From assembly GCF_008801815.1 (NCBI RefSeq), contig NZ_VZOX01000013.1: 64,000 nt of DNA, one strand, 5' to 3'. This document shows, piece by piece, positions 49,770-58,233 of this stretch. The first letter of the stretch is position 1; every line of letters begins with the position of its first letter. The DNA comes from Edwardsiella anguillarum. Lineage in GTDB: Bacteria > Pseudomonadota > Gammaproteobacteria > Enterobacterales > Enterobacteriaceae. Both the position numbers and the translations under genes were made by a program. The notes beneath the pieces were generated by a model, which did not search any database, was not told the origin of the DNA, and saw nothing but the letters and a program-made list of their open reading frames with translations.

Positions 49770-50315
49770 ATGACGGCGGAAGGCCACCTTCTCTTTTCTG
49801 TCGCCTGCATTATCATGGCGAAAAAGGCCGAGCTGACGCCGGTACTGGCGCACGGCGACTGGTGGCATATGATCCCAGGCGCCCTGCTGACCAGCCTGCT
49901 GCCGGACATCGACCATCCCCGCTCACTGCTCGGCCAACGTCTGCGCTGGATTTCCGCGCCGATAGCCCGGGCGTTCGGACACCGGGGATTCACCCACAGC
50001 CTGCTGGCCGTCGCCGGCGCGCTTTACCTGCTCAACAATGAGTGGCCCAGCGACGCCTGGGGGATCCCGGCCGACGCCCTGCAGGCCATGATCATCGGCT
50101 ATCTCAGCCACCTGCTGGCCGACATGCTCACCCCGGCCGGCGTGCCGCTGCTGTGGCCGATCCGCTGGCGCTTTCGCCTGCCGCTGCTGGTCACCCGCCA
50201 GGGCAATCAGCTCGAGCGGGTGCTGTGTCTGGCGCTGGTGGGATTCTCTCTCTACTGGCAGGGCAGCCTGATGCCGCTGATGGAATGGCTACGCCATCAC
50301 TCCGCCTACTGGTAA
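49770..50315 (+). CDS. ydjM: SOS-inducible inner-membrane protein YdjM
   Basis: 181 residues. MTAEGHLLFSVACIIMAKKAELTPVL start and SLLPDIDHPRSLLGQR, then RGFTHSLLA and LSHLLADMLTPAGVPLLWP, match E. coli YdjM. The His and Asp residues (GDWWH, DIDH, FTH, HLLAD) fit the YdjM/LexA-binding membrane metal-dependent hydrolase family. Three or more helices. Activity is unknown. Two LexA boxes directly upstream put it under SOS control. Confidence 0.9.
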   Translation: MTAEGHLLFSVACIIMAKKAELTPVLAHGDWWHMIPGALLTSLLPDIDHPRSLLGQRLRWISAPIARAFGHRGFTHSLLAVAGALYLLNNEWPSDAWGIPADALQAMIIGYLSHLLADMLTPAGVPLLWPIRWRFRLPLLVTRQGNQLERVLCLALVGFSLYWQGSLMPLMEWLRHHSAYW

Positions 50316-50573
50316 TGTCGGCCTCTCCCGACGCAGCCACAGCATGCGGACAGTCACACTGCGCACGGCACGCTGCAGAAAATTCCGAAAATATTGTTAT
50401 ATTTAATTCCATTCAATTCTAAAGCAGGACGTCAGAGTACTGATATTCTGTCGTGCATAACGGCGGCATCACAAGTTGTCGCCCTTAATAATGACAATAA
50501 CGGGTCACGCCTTTACTGCTGACGCCCCATGGCGCAGCCGGGAAGATGGCCCGAGACTGAAGAGGATTTTGGG

Positions 50574-51965
50574 ATGAATCTATCGCTTACCGGCAACGTC
50601 GTCGCGTTTGTCGCCCTGCTGCTGCTGCTGGCCCGCTCACGCCACACCCGCTGGAGTCTGTCGAAAAAGGTCTTGGTGGGGTTGGTAATCGGGGTACTGT
50701 TCGGGCTGGCGCTACAGCTGATCTATGGCGCCGACAGCCCGGTGCTGAAACACTCGATCGCCTGGTTCAACATCGTCGGTAACGGCTATGTTCAGCTGCT
50801 GCAAATGATCGTGATGCCGCTGGTGTTCATCTCGATCCTCAGCGCCGTGGTAAAGCTGCACAATGCCGCCTCGCTGGGCAAGATCAGCCTGCTGGCCATC
50901 GGTACCCTGCTGTTGACCACCCTGATCGCCGCACTGGTTGGCGTTGGCGTAACCGATCTGTTCGGCCTGACCGCCAACGGACTGATTCAGGGGGGCCAGG
51001 AGAGTGCCCGGCTGCAGCTGCTGCAGGGCAGCTATGCCGGTAAGGTCGCCGATCTGACGGTGCCGCAGCTGGTCCTCTCTTTCATACCTAAAAACCCTTT
51101 TGCGGAGCTGACCGGCGCCAACCCCACCTCGATCATCAGCGTGGTGATCTTTGCCGCCATTCTCGGTACTGCCGCGCTGCAGCTGCTCAAAGACGATGCC
51201 GAGCGGGGGTCGCGGGTCGTACAGGGCATCGATACCCTGCAGGCGCTGGTGATGAAGCTGGTGCGTCAGGTGATGAAGCTGACGCCTTACGGGGTACTTG
51301 CGCTGATGACCAAGGTCGTCGCCAGTTCTAACCTGCAGGACATCATTAAGCTGGGTGGCTTTGTCGTCGCCTCCTACCTGGGTCTGGCGATCATGTTCAT
51401 GGTCCACGCGCTGATCCTCTCGCTGGTCGGCATCAACCCGCTGCGTTTTTTCCGCAAGGTGTGGCCGGTACTGACCTTTGCCTTTACCAGCCGATCCAGC
51501 GCCGCCAGCATTCCGCTCAACGTTGAGGCGCAGACGCGCCGCATCGGCATTCCCGATGCCATCGCCAGCTTCTCCGCCTCGTTTGGCGCCACCATTGGCC
51601 AGAACGGCTGCGCCGGGCTCTACCCCGCCATGCTGGCGGTGATGGTCGCCCCCACCGTCGGGATCAACCCGTTTGACCCGCTCTGGATAGCCACGCTGGT
51701 CGGGGTAGTCACCATCAGCTCTGCCGGGGTTGCCGGCGTGGGCGGTGGTGCTACCTTCGCCGCCCTGATCGTCCTGCCGGCGATGGGGCTGCCGGTCACG
51801 CTGGTTGCGCTGCTGATCTCCGTTGAGCCGCTGATCGATATGGGCCGAACCGCCCTCAACGTCAACGGCGCCATGACGGCCGGCGCCGTTACCAGCCAGC
51901 TGTTGCGCCAGACCGATCGCCAGATCTTTGACGCACCGGAAGAGGCCGACCTCTCCCGCCACTGA
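50574..51965 (+). CDS. tcyP: L-cystine/sodium (proton) symporter TcyP (YdjN)
   Basis: 463 residues from the ATG at 50574 (GGATTTTGGG upstream). Dicarboxylate/amino-acid:cation symporter fold, with WFNIVGNGYVQLLQMIVMPLVF, FTSRSSAASIPLNVEAQTRRIGIP (the Ser-rich loop), SFGATIGQNGCAGLYPAMLA and VSVEP-type GGGATFAALIVLPAMGLP. E. coli TcyP matches at every one of these places. It takes up cystine for sulfur supply. Follows ydjM as in E. coli. The long frame on the opposite strand is a codon-bias shadow. Confidence 0.92.
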   Translation: MNLSLTGNVVAFVALLLLLARSRHTRWSLSKKVLVGLVIGVLFGLALQLIYGADSPVLKHSIAWFNIVGNGYVQLLQMIVMPLVFISILSAVVKLHNAASLGKISLLAIGTLLLTTLIAALVGVGVTDLFGLTANGLIQGGQESARLQLLQGSYAGKVADLTVPQLVLSFIPKNPFAELTGANPTSIISVVIFAAILGTAALQLLKDDAERGSRVVQGIDTLQALVMKLVRQVMKLTPYGVLALMTKVVASSNLQDIIKLGGFVVASYLGLAIMFMVHALILSLVGINPLRFFRKVWPVLTFAFTSRSSAASIPLNVEAQTRRIGIPDAIASFSASFGATIGQNGCAGLYPAMLAVMVAPTVGINPFDPLWIATLVGVVTISSAGVAGVGGGATFAALIVLPAMGLPVTLVALLISVEPLIDMGRTALNVNGAMTAGAVTSQLLRQTDRQIFDAPEEADLSRH

Positions 51966-52060
51966 TCCCCGTCCTGCGACCGCTCGTACGACAGCGGGGG
52001 CCATAGGCCCCCGCGCTTTCCACTCTCCGCTGACGCGCGGGCCGCCGGATGGCGGCCCGC

Positions 52061-52849
52061 TCAGAACGGATAGTCGTGACAGCCCATCTGCTCAGAGATC
52101 CGCCGCGCCGCCCTGTGCAGCATCGCCACGTACTCCTGCTTCGCCGCCTCTGAAAAGCGCAGCGTTGGGAACGAAATGCTTAGCCCCGCCACGACCACGC
52201 CAAAGCGATCGAATACCGGCACGGCGATGCAGCGTAGCCCCTCCTCCTGCTCTTCGTTGTCTTCGCCATAGCCCTGGGCGCGCACCTGCTCCAGCGCTTG
52301 CATCAGCTGCGCGGCGTCGGCGATGGTACGCGGGGTGCTGCGGGTAAATTCAATCTGACTGACCAGCGCTCCGACCTCGGCGCGATCGCGCCAGGCCAGC
52401 AGTACCTTACCTATGGCGGTGCTGTGCAGCGGATTGCGGCGCCCGATGCGGGAATACATGCGCAGGTTGTACATCGAGTCAATCTTGTGGATATACACGA
52501 TGCCGTCTTCGTCCAGCGCTCCCAGGTGGATAGTCTCTTTCGTCAGACGCGACAGCTCACGCATTTCAATGTCCGCCAGGCGGATCAGATCCACGTTCTG
52601 CAGCGCGTGGGCCCCCAGCTCGAACAGCTTCAGCGTCAGGGTATACTTTTCTGTCCCGCTGTCCTGCGCCACATAGCCCAGCGACTTCATGGTCTGCAGA
52701 AAACGGTAGACGGTGCTCTTGGACATCAGCACGCGCTGGGAGAGCTCGGTGATACCGATTTCGCGCTCCTCGCTCAGCGCCTGCAGAATGCCAAAAACTT
52801 TAAGGACAGAGGAAACGGCGTCGGGCTGTTTATCTATTTCTGTTGTCAT
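52061..52849 (-). CDS. kdgR: IclR-family repressor KdgR
   Basis: 262 residues (E. coli KdgR has 263). Winged helix at 10-80: VLKVFGILQALSEEREIGITELSQRVLMSKSTVYRFLQTMKSLGYV. Effector domain with KETIHLGALDEDGIVYIHKID and CIAVPVFDRFGVVVAGLSISFP. KdgR represses pectin and 2-keto-3-deoxygluconate genes until KDG binds. It sits divergent from a yebQ-type gene, as in E. coli. The final YPF follows DCH-rich residues as in relatives. Confidence 0.92.
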   Translation of the reverse strand: MTTEIDKQPDAVSSVLKVFGILQALSEEREIGITELSQRVLMSKSTVYRFLQTMKSLGYVAQDSGTEKYTLTLKLFELGAHALQNVDLIRLADIEMRELSRLTKETIHLGALDEDGIVYIHKIDSMYNLRMYSRIGRRNPLHSTAIGKVLLAWRDRAEVGALVSQIEFTRSTPRTIADAAQLMQALEQVRAQGYGEDNEEQEEGLRCIAVPVFDRFGVVVAGLSISFPTLRFSEAAKQEYVAMLHRAARRISEQMGCHDYPF

Positions 52850-53040
52850 GGAGTCGGGTTACCCTTATCAAAAAAAACGAACCTCTGTTTCAGTATAGTA
52901 GGAACACTCCCTGAATAACAGCCGGATACGTTGCTGCAACCGCGTGACAATCAAGGCGATGCAAAGATTGCCAGCGCGCGCTTTTACGCGCACAGTGAGA
53001 TCCATCATAACAACCAACTATATCCACGGACACGCCCGCT

Positions 53041-54420
53041 ATGACTCCAAGCCTCAGCGATGGGCTGCCGCCGCGCCAGCGCTATGGCGCCATGCTGGCC
53101 ATCGCGCTGGGTATCGCTATTGCCGTGCTGGATGGCGCTATCGCTAACGTCGCGCTGCCGAGCATCGCCCGCGATTTGCACGCCAGCGCGGCGGATGCCA
53201 TCTGGATCGTCAACGCCTATCAACTGGCGGTGACGGTGTCACTCCTTTCGCTGGCGGCCCTGGGCGAACGCATTGGCTATCGACGCATCTTTCTCAGCGG
53301 CTGCCTGCTGTTCAGCCTGACCTCGCTGGCCTGCGCCCTCTCCGACTCCCTGCTGACCCTGACCCTTTCTCGCGTACTGCAGGGGTTTGCCGCCGCCGCG
53401 CTGATGAGCGTCAATAGCGCGCTGATACGCCTGATCTACCCTCAGCATCAGCTGGGGCGCGGTATGGGATTAAACGCGCTGGTGGTTGCCGTCTCCTCCG
53501 CCGCCGGCCCGACGATCGCCGCCGCCGTGCTGGCCCTGGGCGACTGGCCGTGGCTGTTCGCCATCAATATCCCCTTCGGCCTGGCCGCCTGGCTGATTGG
53601 CCGGCGCACGCTGCCACGCAATCCGCCTGCCGCGGCTCGCCCTCCCTTCGATCGCCAGAGTGCCCTGCTCAACGCCCTGACCTTCGGTCTGCTGCTCTCC
53701 CTGATCAGTGGACTGGCGCAGCATCAGTCGCCCGCGCTGCTGTGGCTGGAGCTGGTCGCCCTACTATGCAGCGCGACGCTGCTGATTCGGCGCGAACGTC
53801 GGCAGCCGCAGCCGCTACTGCCGATCGATCTGATGCGCATTCCCATTTTTACCCTCTCCATCACCACCTCCATCTGCTCCTTCTGTGCGCAAATGCTGGC
53901 GCTGGTCTCACTGCCGTTCTTTCTACAGCGTACGCTGGGCTATGGCGAGGTGATGACCGGCCTGCTGCTGACGCCCTGGCCGCTGGCCACCATGGTGATG
54001 GCCCCCCTCTCGGGGCGCCTGGTTGAGCGGTTCAATGCCGGTCTGCTGGGCTGCGTGGGAATGGCGCTCACCGGCGTGGGCCTGCTGGCGCTGGCGCTGC
54101 TGCCGGCCCAGCCAGACAGCGCGGCCATTATCTGGCGTATGGCGCTGTGCGGCGCCGGCTTCGGCCTGTTTCAATCGCCGAACAACCACACCATGATCGC
54201 CTCGGCGCCGCGTCAGCGCAGCGGGGGCGCCAGCGGCATGTTGGGCACCGCCCGCCTGTTTGGCCAGACCCTGGGCGCCGCGCTGGTCGCGCTGATGTTT
54301 AACTGGCTGGGGGATGACGGGGGAACCCACGGCGCCCTGCTGCTGGGCGCCGTCTGCGCTGCGCTGGCCGCGGCGGTCAGCATGATGCGCACCCGCGGAC
54401 TCACCCACGCAGAGCGCTAG
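53041..54420 (+). CDS. yebQ: MFS drug-efflux-type transporter YebQ
   Basis: 459 residues, 14 membrane helices, DHA2 family. LDGAIANVALPSIARDL (motif D1), WIVNAYQLAVTVSLLSLAALGERIGYRRIFLSG (motif A), ALNALVVAVSSAAGPTIAAAVL (motif C) and a DSAAIIWRMALCGAGFGLFQSPNN segment are all visible. Such proteins export toxic compounds with protons; no substrate is known for YebQ. The place next to kdgR is the one yebQ has in E. coli. Confidence 0.82.
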   Translation: MTPSLSDGLPPRQRYGAMLAIALGIAIAVLDGAIANVALPSIARDLHASAADAIWIVNAYQLAVTVSLLSLAALGERIGYRRIFLSGCLLFSLTSLACALSDSLLTLTLSRVLQGFAAAALMSVNSALIRLIYPQHQLGRGMGLNALVVAVSSAAGPTIAAAVLALGDWPWLFAINIPFGLAAWLIGRRTLPRNPPAAARPPFDRQSALLNALTFGLLLSLISGLAQHQSPALLWLELVALLCSATLLIRRERRQPQPLLPIDLMRIPIFTLSITTSICSFCAQMLALVSLPFFLQRTLGYGEVMTGLLLTPWPLATMVMAPLSGRLVERFNAGLLGCVGMALTGVGLLALALLPAQPDSAAIIWRMALCGAGFGLFQSPNNHTMIASAPRQRSGGASGMLGTARLFGQTLGAALVALMFNWLGDDGGTHGALLLGAVCAALAAAVSMMRTRGLTHAER

Positions 54421-54430
54421 CCCGCGAAGC

Positions 54431-55066
54431 TCAGGCCGGCTGGGCGCCGTCAACGGCGGCGCGGCTGGCCAGCACCCGCTCAACGGTATCGACGACCGCC
54501 TGCGTCTGCGGATCGATCTCAATGTTCACCCGATCGCCCAGGCGCTTATCACCCAACGTGGTACGCAGCAGGGTCTCCGGGATCAGATGTACACAGAAAC
54601 GGTTCTTGCTCACCTCACCGAGGGTCAGACTGATGCCGTCGATGCCGATAAACCCTTTATGCAGCACATATTTCATCATCTCGCTATCGCTGATGCGAAA
54701 CCAAATCTGGCGGTTGTGCTCTGAGCTGAGGATTTTGACGATCTCCGCCATGCCCATAACATGACCGGACATCAAATGGCCGCCGATCTCATCATTAAAC
54801 TTAGCCGCCCGCTCCAGGTTGACCCGATCGCCCACCCGCAGGCTTCCCAGATTCGTCACCCGCAGCGTCTCTTTCATCAGATCGAAGCTAACCCGATCGC
54901 CTTCAATCCCGGTGACGGTCAGGCACACGCCGTTATGGGCCACCGAGGCGCCCAGCGCCAATCCCGGCAGCATCTCCGGCGGCAGCTGTACTACGTGGGT
55001 ACGGAAATTGGGTTTTTCATCGATCGCCACCACCGGCGCGGTGCCCTGAACAATACCGGTAAACAT
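54431..55066 (-). CDS. ribE: Riboflavin synthase alpha subunit
   Basis: 211 residues from the ATG at 55066 (MFTGIVQGTAPVV), with a GGAGG-like site upstream. It joins two molecules of 6,7-dimethyl-8-ribityllumazine to riboflavin. Two repeated lumazine-binding barrels: ASVAHNGVCLTVTGI and, in the second half, GFIGIDGISLTLGEV; SGHVMG and LIPETLLRTTLGDK are as in E. coli RibE (also called RibC). The C-terminal helix ends in a DGAQPA variation. Divergent from mdtK as in E. coli. Confidence 0.95.
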   Translation of the reverse strand: MFTGIVQGTAPVVAIDEKPNFRTHVVQLPPEMLPGLALGASVAHNGVCLTVTGIEGDRVSFDLMKETLRVTNLGSLRVGDRVNLERAAKFNDEIGGHLMSGHVMGMAEIVKILSSEHNRQIWFRISDSEMMKYVLHKGFIGIDGISLTLGEVSKNRFCVHLIPETLLRTTLGDKRLGDRVNIEIDPQTQAVVDTVERVLASRAAVDGAQPA

Positions 55067-55325
55067 AATGCCTTCCTCTATGAGATATTCCGTTAGGATC
55101 ACTGTCTGTGAGTTTGCCCTAAATCACTCGCAAACCAAAGTATTACGCTATAAAACACCCTTATATACGCACCCGACTCAACATTCTACCTGTGCATATT
55201 TCCATATCGCCAACAAGTCGGTAGAATCACCCGTTCGTCCCCCTTATTGCAAGCGACCCACCATGGTGTGCCGTGGGGATAGGCGCATCCCTATTTTGTG
55301 TCACAAAAACCATAAAGGTGTATCC

Positions 55326-56699
55326 GTGCAGAAGTATTGGCGCGAAGCGCGTAGTTTATTGGCGTTGGCTATTCCCGTTATCATTGCCCAGATTGCCCAA
55401 ACGGCAATGGGCTTTGTCGATACCATCATGGCCGGGAGCGTCAGCGCTACCGATATGGCCGCGGTGGCCGTCGGCACCTCTATCTGGCTGCCGACCATCC
55501 TGTTTGGCCACGGCCTGCTGCTGGCCCTGACGCCGGTCATTGCCCAGCTCAACGGCGCAGGCAAACGGCCCAGCATCCCCCACCAAGTCAACCAGGGCTT
55601 CTGGCTGGTGGCCGGGCTTTCCGTACTGATCATCGCCGTCCTGTATAATGCCGGACACATCATCAACATGATGGACAATATCGATCCGCTGCTGGCCGAC
55701 AAGGCTATCGGCTATCTGCACGCGATTATGTGGGGGGCGCCAGGGTATCTCTGTTTTCAGGTGCTGCGCGGGCTGTGCGAAGGGCTGAGCAAGACCAAGC
55801 CGGGGATGGTCATCGGCTTCGTCGGTCTCCTGATCAACATTCCGGTCAACTACATTTTTATCTACGGTAAATTCGGTGCTCCGGCGCTGGGCGGCGTCGG
55901 CTGCGGCGTCGCTACCGCCAGCGTCTACTGGATCATGTACCTGCTGATGCGCAGCTACGTCGCCCGTGCGCCGTCGCTGAAGGATGTCCGTCGATCACGC
56001 GCGTTTGAGGCGGCCGACTGGGCCACGCTCCGCCGCCTGATCGCCATCGGGATGCCTATCGCCCTGGCGCTGTTTTTCGAGGTCACCCTGTTCGCCGTGG
56101 TCGCCCTGCTGGTCTCTCCGCTGGGGATCGTGGCGGTCGCCGGGCACCAGATCGCGCTGAACTTCAGCTCGCTGATGTTTGTGCTGCCCATGTCGCTGGG
56201 CGTCGCGGCCACCATCCGCGTCGGCTATCGCCTGGGGCAAGGCTCGACGGAGGACGCCCGCGTCTCGGCGCGCACCGCGATCGCGGTGGGAATGGCGATG
56301 GCCGCCTGCACCGCCATTTTTACTATCGTCCTGCGCAAGCCCATCGCCCTGCTGTATAACGACGATATCCAGGTGCTCGCCATGGCGACCCACCTGATGC
56401 TGTTGGCTGCGCTGTATCAAATCTCCGACTCCGTACAGGTGATCGGCAGCGGCGTGCTGCGCGGCTACAAGGATACCCGCTCCATCTTCTTCATTACCTT
56501 TATCGCCTACTGGCTGCTGGGGCTGCCGATCGGATATCTGCTGGCGCTGACCAATCGGGTTACCCCGGCCATGGGGCCGAGCGGCTTTTGGATCGGGTTT
56601 ATCATCGGGCTGACCTCCTCGGCCATCATGATGGCGCTGCGCATCCGCTGGCTACAGCGCCAGCCGGAAAGCTGGATCCTACAGCGCGCCGCACGCTGA
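55326..56699 (+). CDS. mdtK: MATE multidrug efflux pump MdtK (NorM)
   Basis: 457 residues, the exact E. coli length, if translation begins at the GTG at 55326 (MQKYWREARSLLALAIPVIIAQIA). The longer open frame upstream has no start that fits the family. Twelve helices in two bundles: FVDTIMAGSVSATDMAAVAVGTSIWLP, ILFGHGLLLALTPVIAQLNGAG, and VAGHQIALNFSSLMFVLPMSLG in the C-half. It exports fluoroquinolones, dyes and other cations using Na+ or H+. An intrinsic terminator follows, then three tRNA-Val genes as in E. coli. Confidence 0.93.
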   Translation: MQKYWREARSLLALAIPVIIAQIAQTAMGFVDTIMAGSVSATDMAAVAVGTSIWLPTILFGHGLLLALTPVIAQLNGAGKRPSIPHQVNQGFWLVAGLSVLIIAVLYNAGHIINMMDNIDPLLADKAIGYLHAIMWGAPGYLCFQVLRGLCEGLSKTKPGMVIGFVGLLINIPVNYIFIYGKFGAPALGGVGCGVATASVYWIMYLLMRSYVARAPSLKDVRRSRAFEAADWATLRRLIAIGMPIALALFFEVTLFAVVALLVSPLGIVAVAGHQIALNFSSLMFVLPMSLGVAATIRVGYRLGQGSTEDARVSARTAIAVGMAMAACTAIFTIVLRKPIALLYNDDIQVLAMATHLMLLAALYQISDSVQVIGSGVLRGYKDTRSIFFITFIAYWLLGLPIGYLLALTNRVTPAMGPSGFWIGFIIGLTSSAIMMALRIRWLQRQPESWILQRAAR

Positions 56700-56720
56700 G
56701 CGCGAAAAATACCCGCAGGA

Positions 56721-56744
56721 GCGGCGCGACGGCGCCGCTTTTTT
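56721..56744 (+). terminator. mdtK intrinsic terminator
   Basis: A seven-base stem GCGGCGC / GCGCCGC around a four-base loop, followed by six T residues. It lies 22 bases after the mdtK stop and before the tRNA-Val genes, which must therefore have their own promoter. Confidence 0.85.
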
Positions 56745-56869
56745 CACCGCGCTGCGCACTCTGTCAGCAATCGTGTGAATTTCTGGGAAAAAAGTGATAA
56801 TCCCCCCTTGCCAGCCCGGCCATGTGCCGCTAATATTCGTCCCCGTCGTCAGCCACGACGACACCGGAT

Positions 56870-56946
56870 GCGTCCGTAGCTCAGTTGGTTAGAGCACCAC
56901 CTTGACATGGTGGGGGTCGGTAGTTCGAGTCTACTCGGACGCACCA
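56870..56946 (+). tRNA. valV: tRNA-Val (GAC), copy 1
   Basis: 77 bases with encoded CCA. Acceptor stem GCGTCCG / CGGACGC, D-arm GCTCAGTTGGTTAGAGC, anticodon loop TTGACAT (anticodon GAC) on stem CCACC/GGTGG, and T-loop TTCGAGT. Reads GUC and GUU codons. Its position after mdtK matches the E. coli valVW locus. Confidence 0.97.
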
Positions 56947-56966
56947 TTTCACAGTATGCGCCCAGT

Positions 56967-57043
56967 GCGTCCGTAGCTCAGTTGGTTAGAGCACCACCTT
57001 GACATGGTGGGGGTCGGTAGTTCGAGTCTACTCGGACGCACCA
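56967..57043 (+). tRNA. valW: tRNA-Val (GAC), copy 2
   Basis: Identical in sequence to the first copy, with the same CCA end. It starts exactly 97 bases after copy 1, with a 20-base spacer that is almost the same as the next one, so it arose by tandem duplication. Confidence 0.97.
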
Positions 57044-57063
57044 TTTCACAGCATGCGCTCAGT

Positions 57064-57140
57064 GCGTCCGTAGCTCAGTTGGTTAGAGCACCACCTTGAC
57101 ATGGTGGGGGTCGGTAGTTCGAGTCTACTCGGACGCACCA
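57064..57140 (+). tRNA. tRNA-Val (GAC), copy 3
   Basis: Third identical copy, again at a 97-base step. E. coli has two tRNA-Val genes at this locus; this genome has three. All three are probably one transcript. Confidence 0.97.
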
Positions 57141-57264
57141 TTTCTCTTTCGCCTTATCTTCCCTAGCGTCATCAGCCCCGATCGCCAACGTCCGTGACGT
57201 CGCGCAGCCACGCCCACGCGAGAGAGAGCCCATGACCGGGACGCGCCCGGCCATGGACTGCGCC

Positions 57265-57642
57265 TCAGTCGAGACGAATCGCGACGGTATACAGCTTCAC
57301 CCCATTAAACTCTTTGACGATGCGCCCCTGCACGCTGACCCGCTGCTGCGGCGTCACCACCCGGCCAGCCCAGGCGCTGGCGGGAACGATCAGCGTCATG
57401 GCGCCGCTGTCATCGCGGAAGCGGTAGTCCTCGCCTCCCAGCGCCTGAACAATGTTCCCACGCAGCTGCACCATCTGCCCCTCATCGATCACCGTCGACT
57501 TCTGCACCTGACTGACCGTCATGACATTCTGCTGATGCGGGCCATCAAAACCGCCGCCCAACGAGGTCTGCGGCGGCGTACTACAGGCGGCCAAACCCGC
57601 CACCGACAGCGCCAGGATCGCCGCCTTTACTGCATTATTCAT
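57265..57642 (-). CDS. BOF-family (YgiW/YdeI-type) small periplasmic lipoprotein
   Basis: 125 residues. Signal MNNAVKAAILALSVAGLAAC with a lipobox Cys, then the OB-fold: FDGPHQQNVMTVSQVQKSTVIDEGQMVQLRGNIVQ, EDYRFRDDSGAMTLIVP, and RVSVQGRIVKEFNGVKLYTVAIRLD. BOF proteins of enterics (YgiW, YdeI, VisP) help survival under oxidative or antimicrobial-peptide stress in the envelope. Most have a Sec signal without a lipobox, so the Cys here is a small deviation. Stand-alone gene with its own promoter. Confidence 0.83.
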   Translation of the reverse strand: MNNAVKAAILALSVAGLAACSTPPQTSLGGGFDGPHQQNVMTVSQVQKSTVIDEGQMVQLRGNIVQALGGEDYRFRDDSGAMTLIVPASAWAGRVVTPQQRVSVQGRIVKEFNGVKLYTVAIRLD

Positions 57643-58233
57643 ATCACCACTCCTTATCCACTCGGTATGCGGTCCGCCGCAGCCATGCTGCGCTGCGCCT
57701 GTGTGGACCTGATTTATATCTATTTGTTTATCCAGATTATTATATCAAAGTATCCTATCGTTTCACCTTAGGCAACCGCCCCGCGGGCGGCGCGCAGAAA
57801 AATCCCAGCGCAGATAGACATTCCGGTTATTCTGAAACGCCAAAATAACGCCTTTGCGTACGGGGCAACGGCGCAAGTGCGTAAAAACAACGCCCATCCT
57901 CCCGACAACGGCGCGATCTACAGTCCACTCAAAATGTAAAAATTGGGCTTTATCCTAATTATACGCCGTTGGACAGCGCCATTATTGCTGGCTGACGGTA
58001 AATATAGATACCATGAGGATGGTCGGACAACATGGCTTAGTCGACTGAGTTATTATCTTATGAATTATTTGGATACGCGATAATATCGGGCCGTTATGGC
58101 GGGCCAGCTTATCGCGCTGCTGGTGCGGAGCGCCGCCCGTCTGCCGTTGGCCCGTGCCACGCCAAGCCGCAGCGTGCCGCCGCCCGTTAGCAATAGTCGA
58201 TCACTCGCGGATACTGCACAGCTTAAGGGCGCC
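57643..58233. other. Intergenic region between the BOF gene and pdeD
   Basis: 590 bases with the two divergent promoters. The frame of the phosphodiesterase is open further left to 58096 but there is no ribosome site for it. No RNA gene or repeat is recognised. Confidence 0.4.

Noticed and set aside
50712..52004. 430-codon minus-strand frame opposite tcyP
   Set aside because: Codon-bias shadow of a well-conserved GC-rich gene; the product is low-complexity Gln/Asp/Arg-rich.
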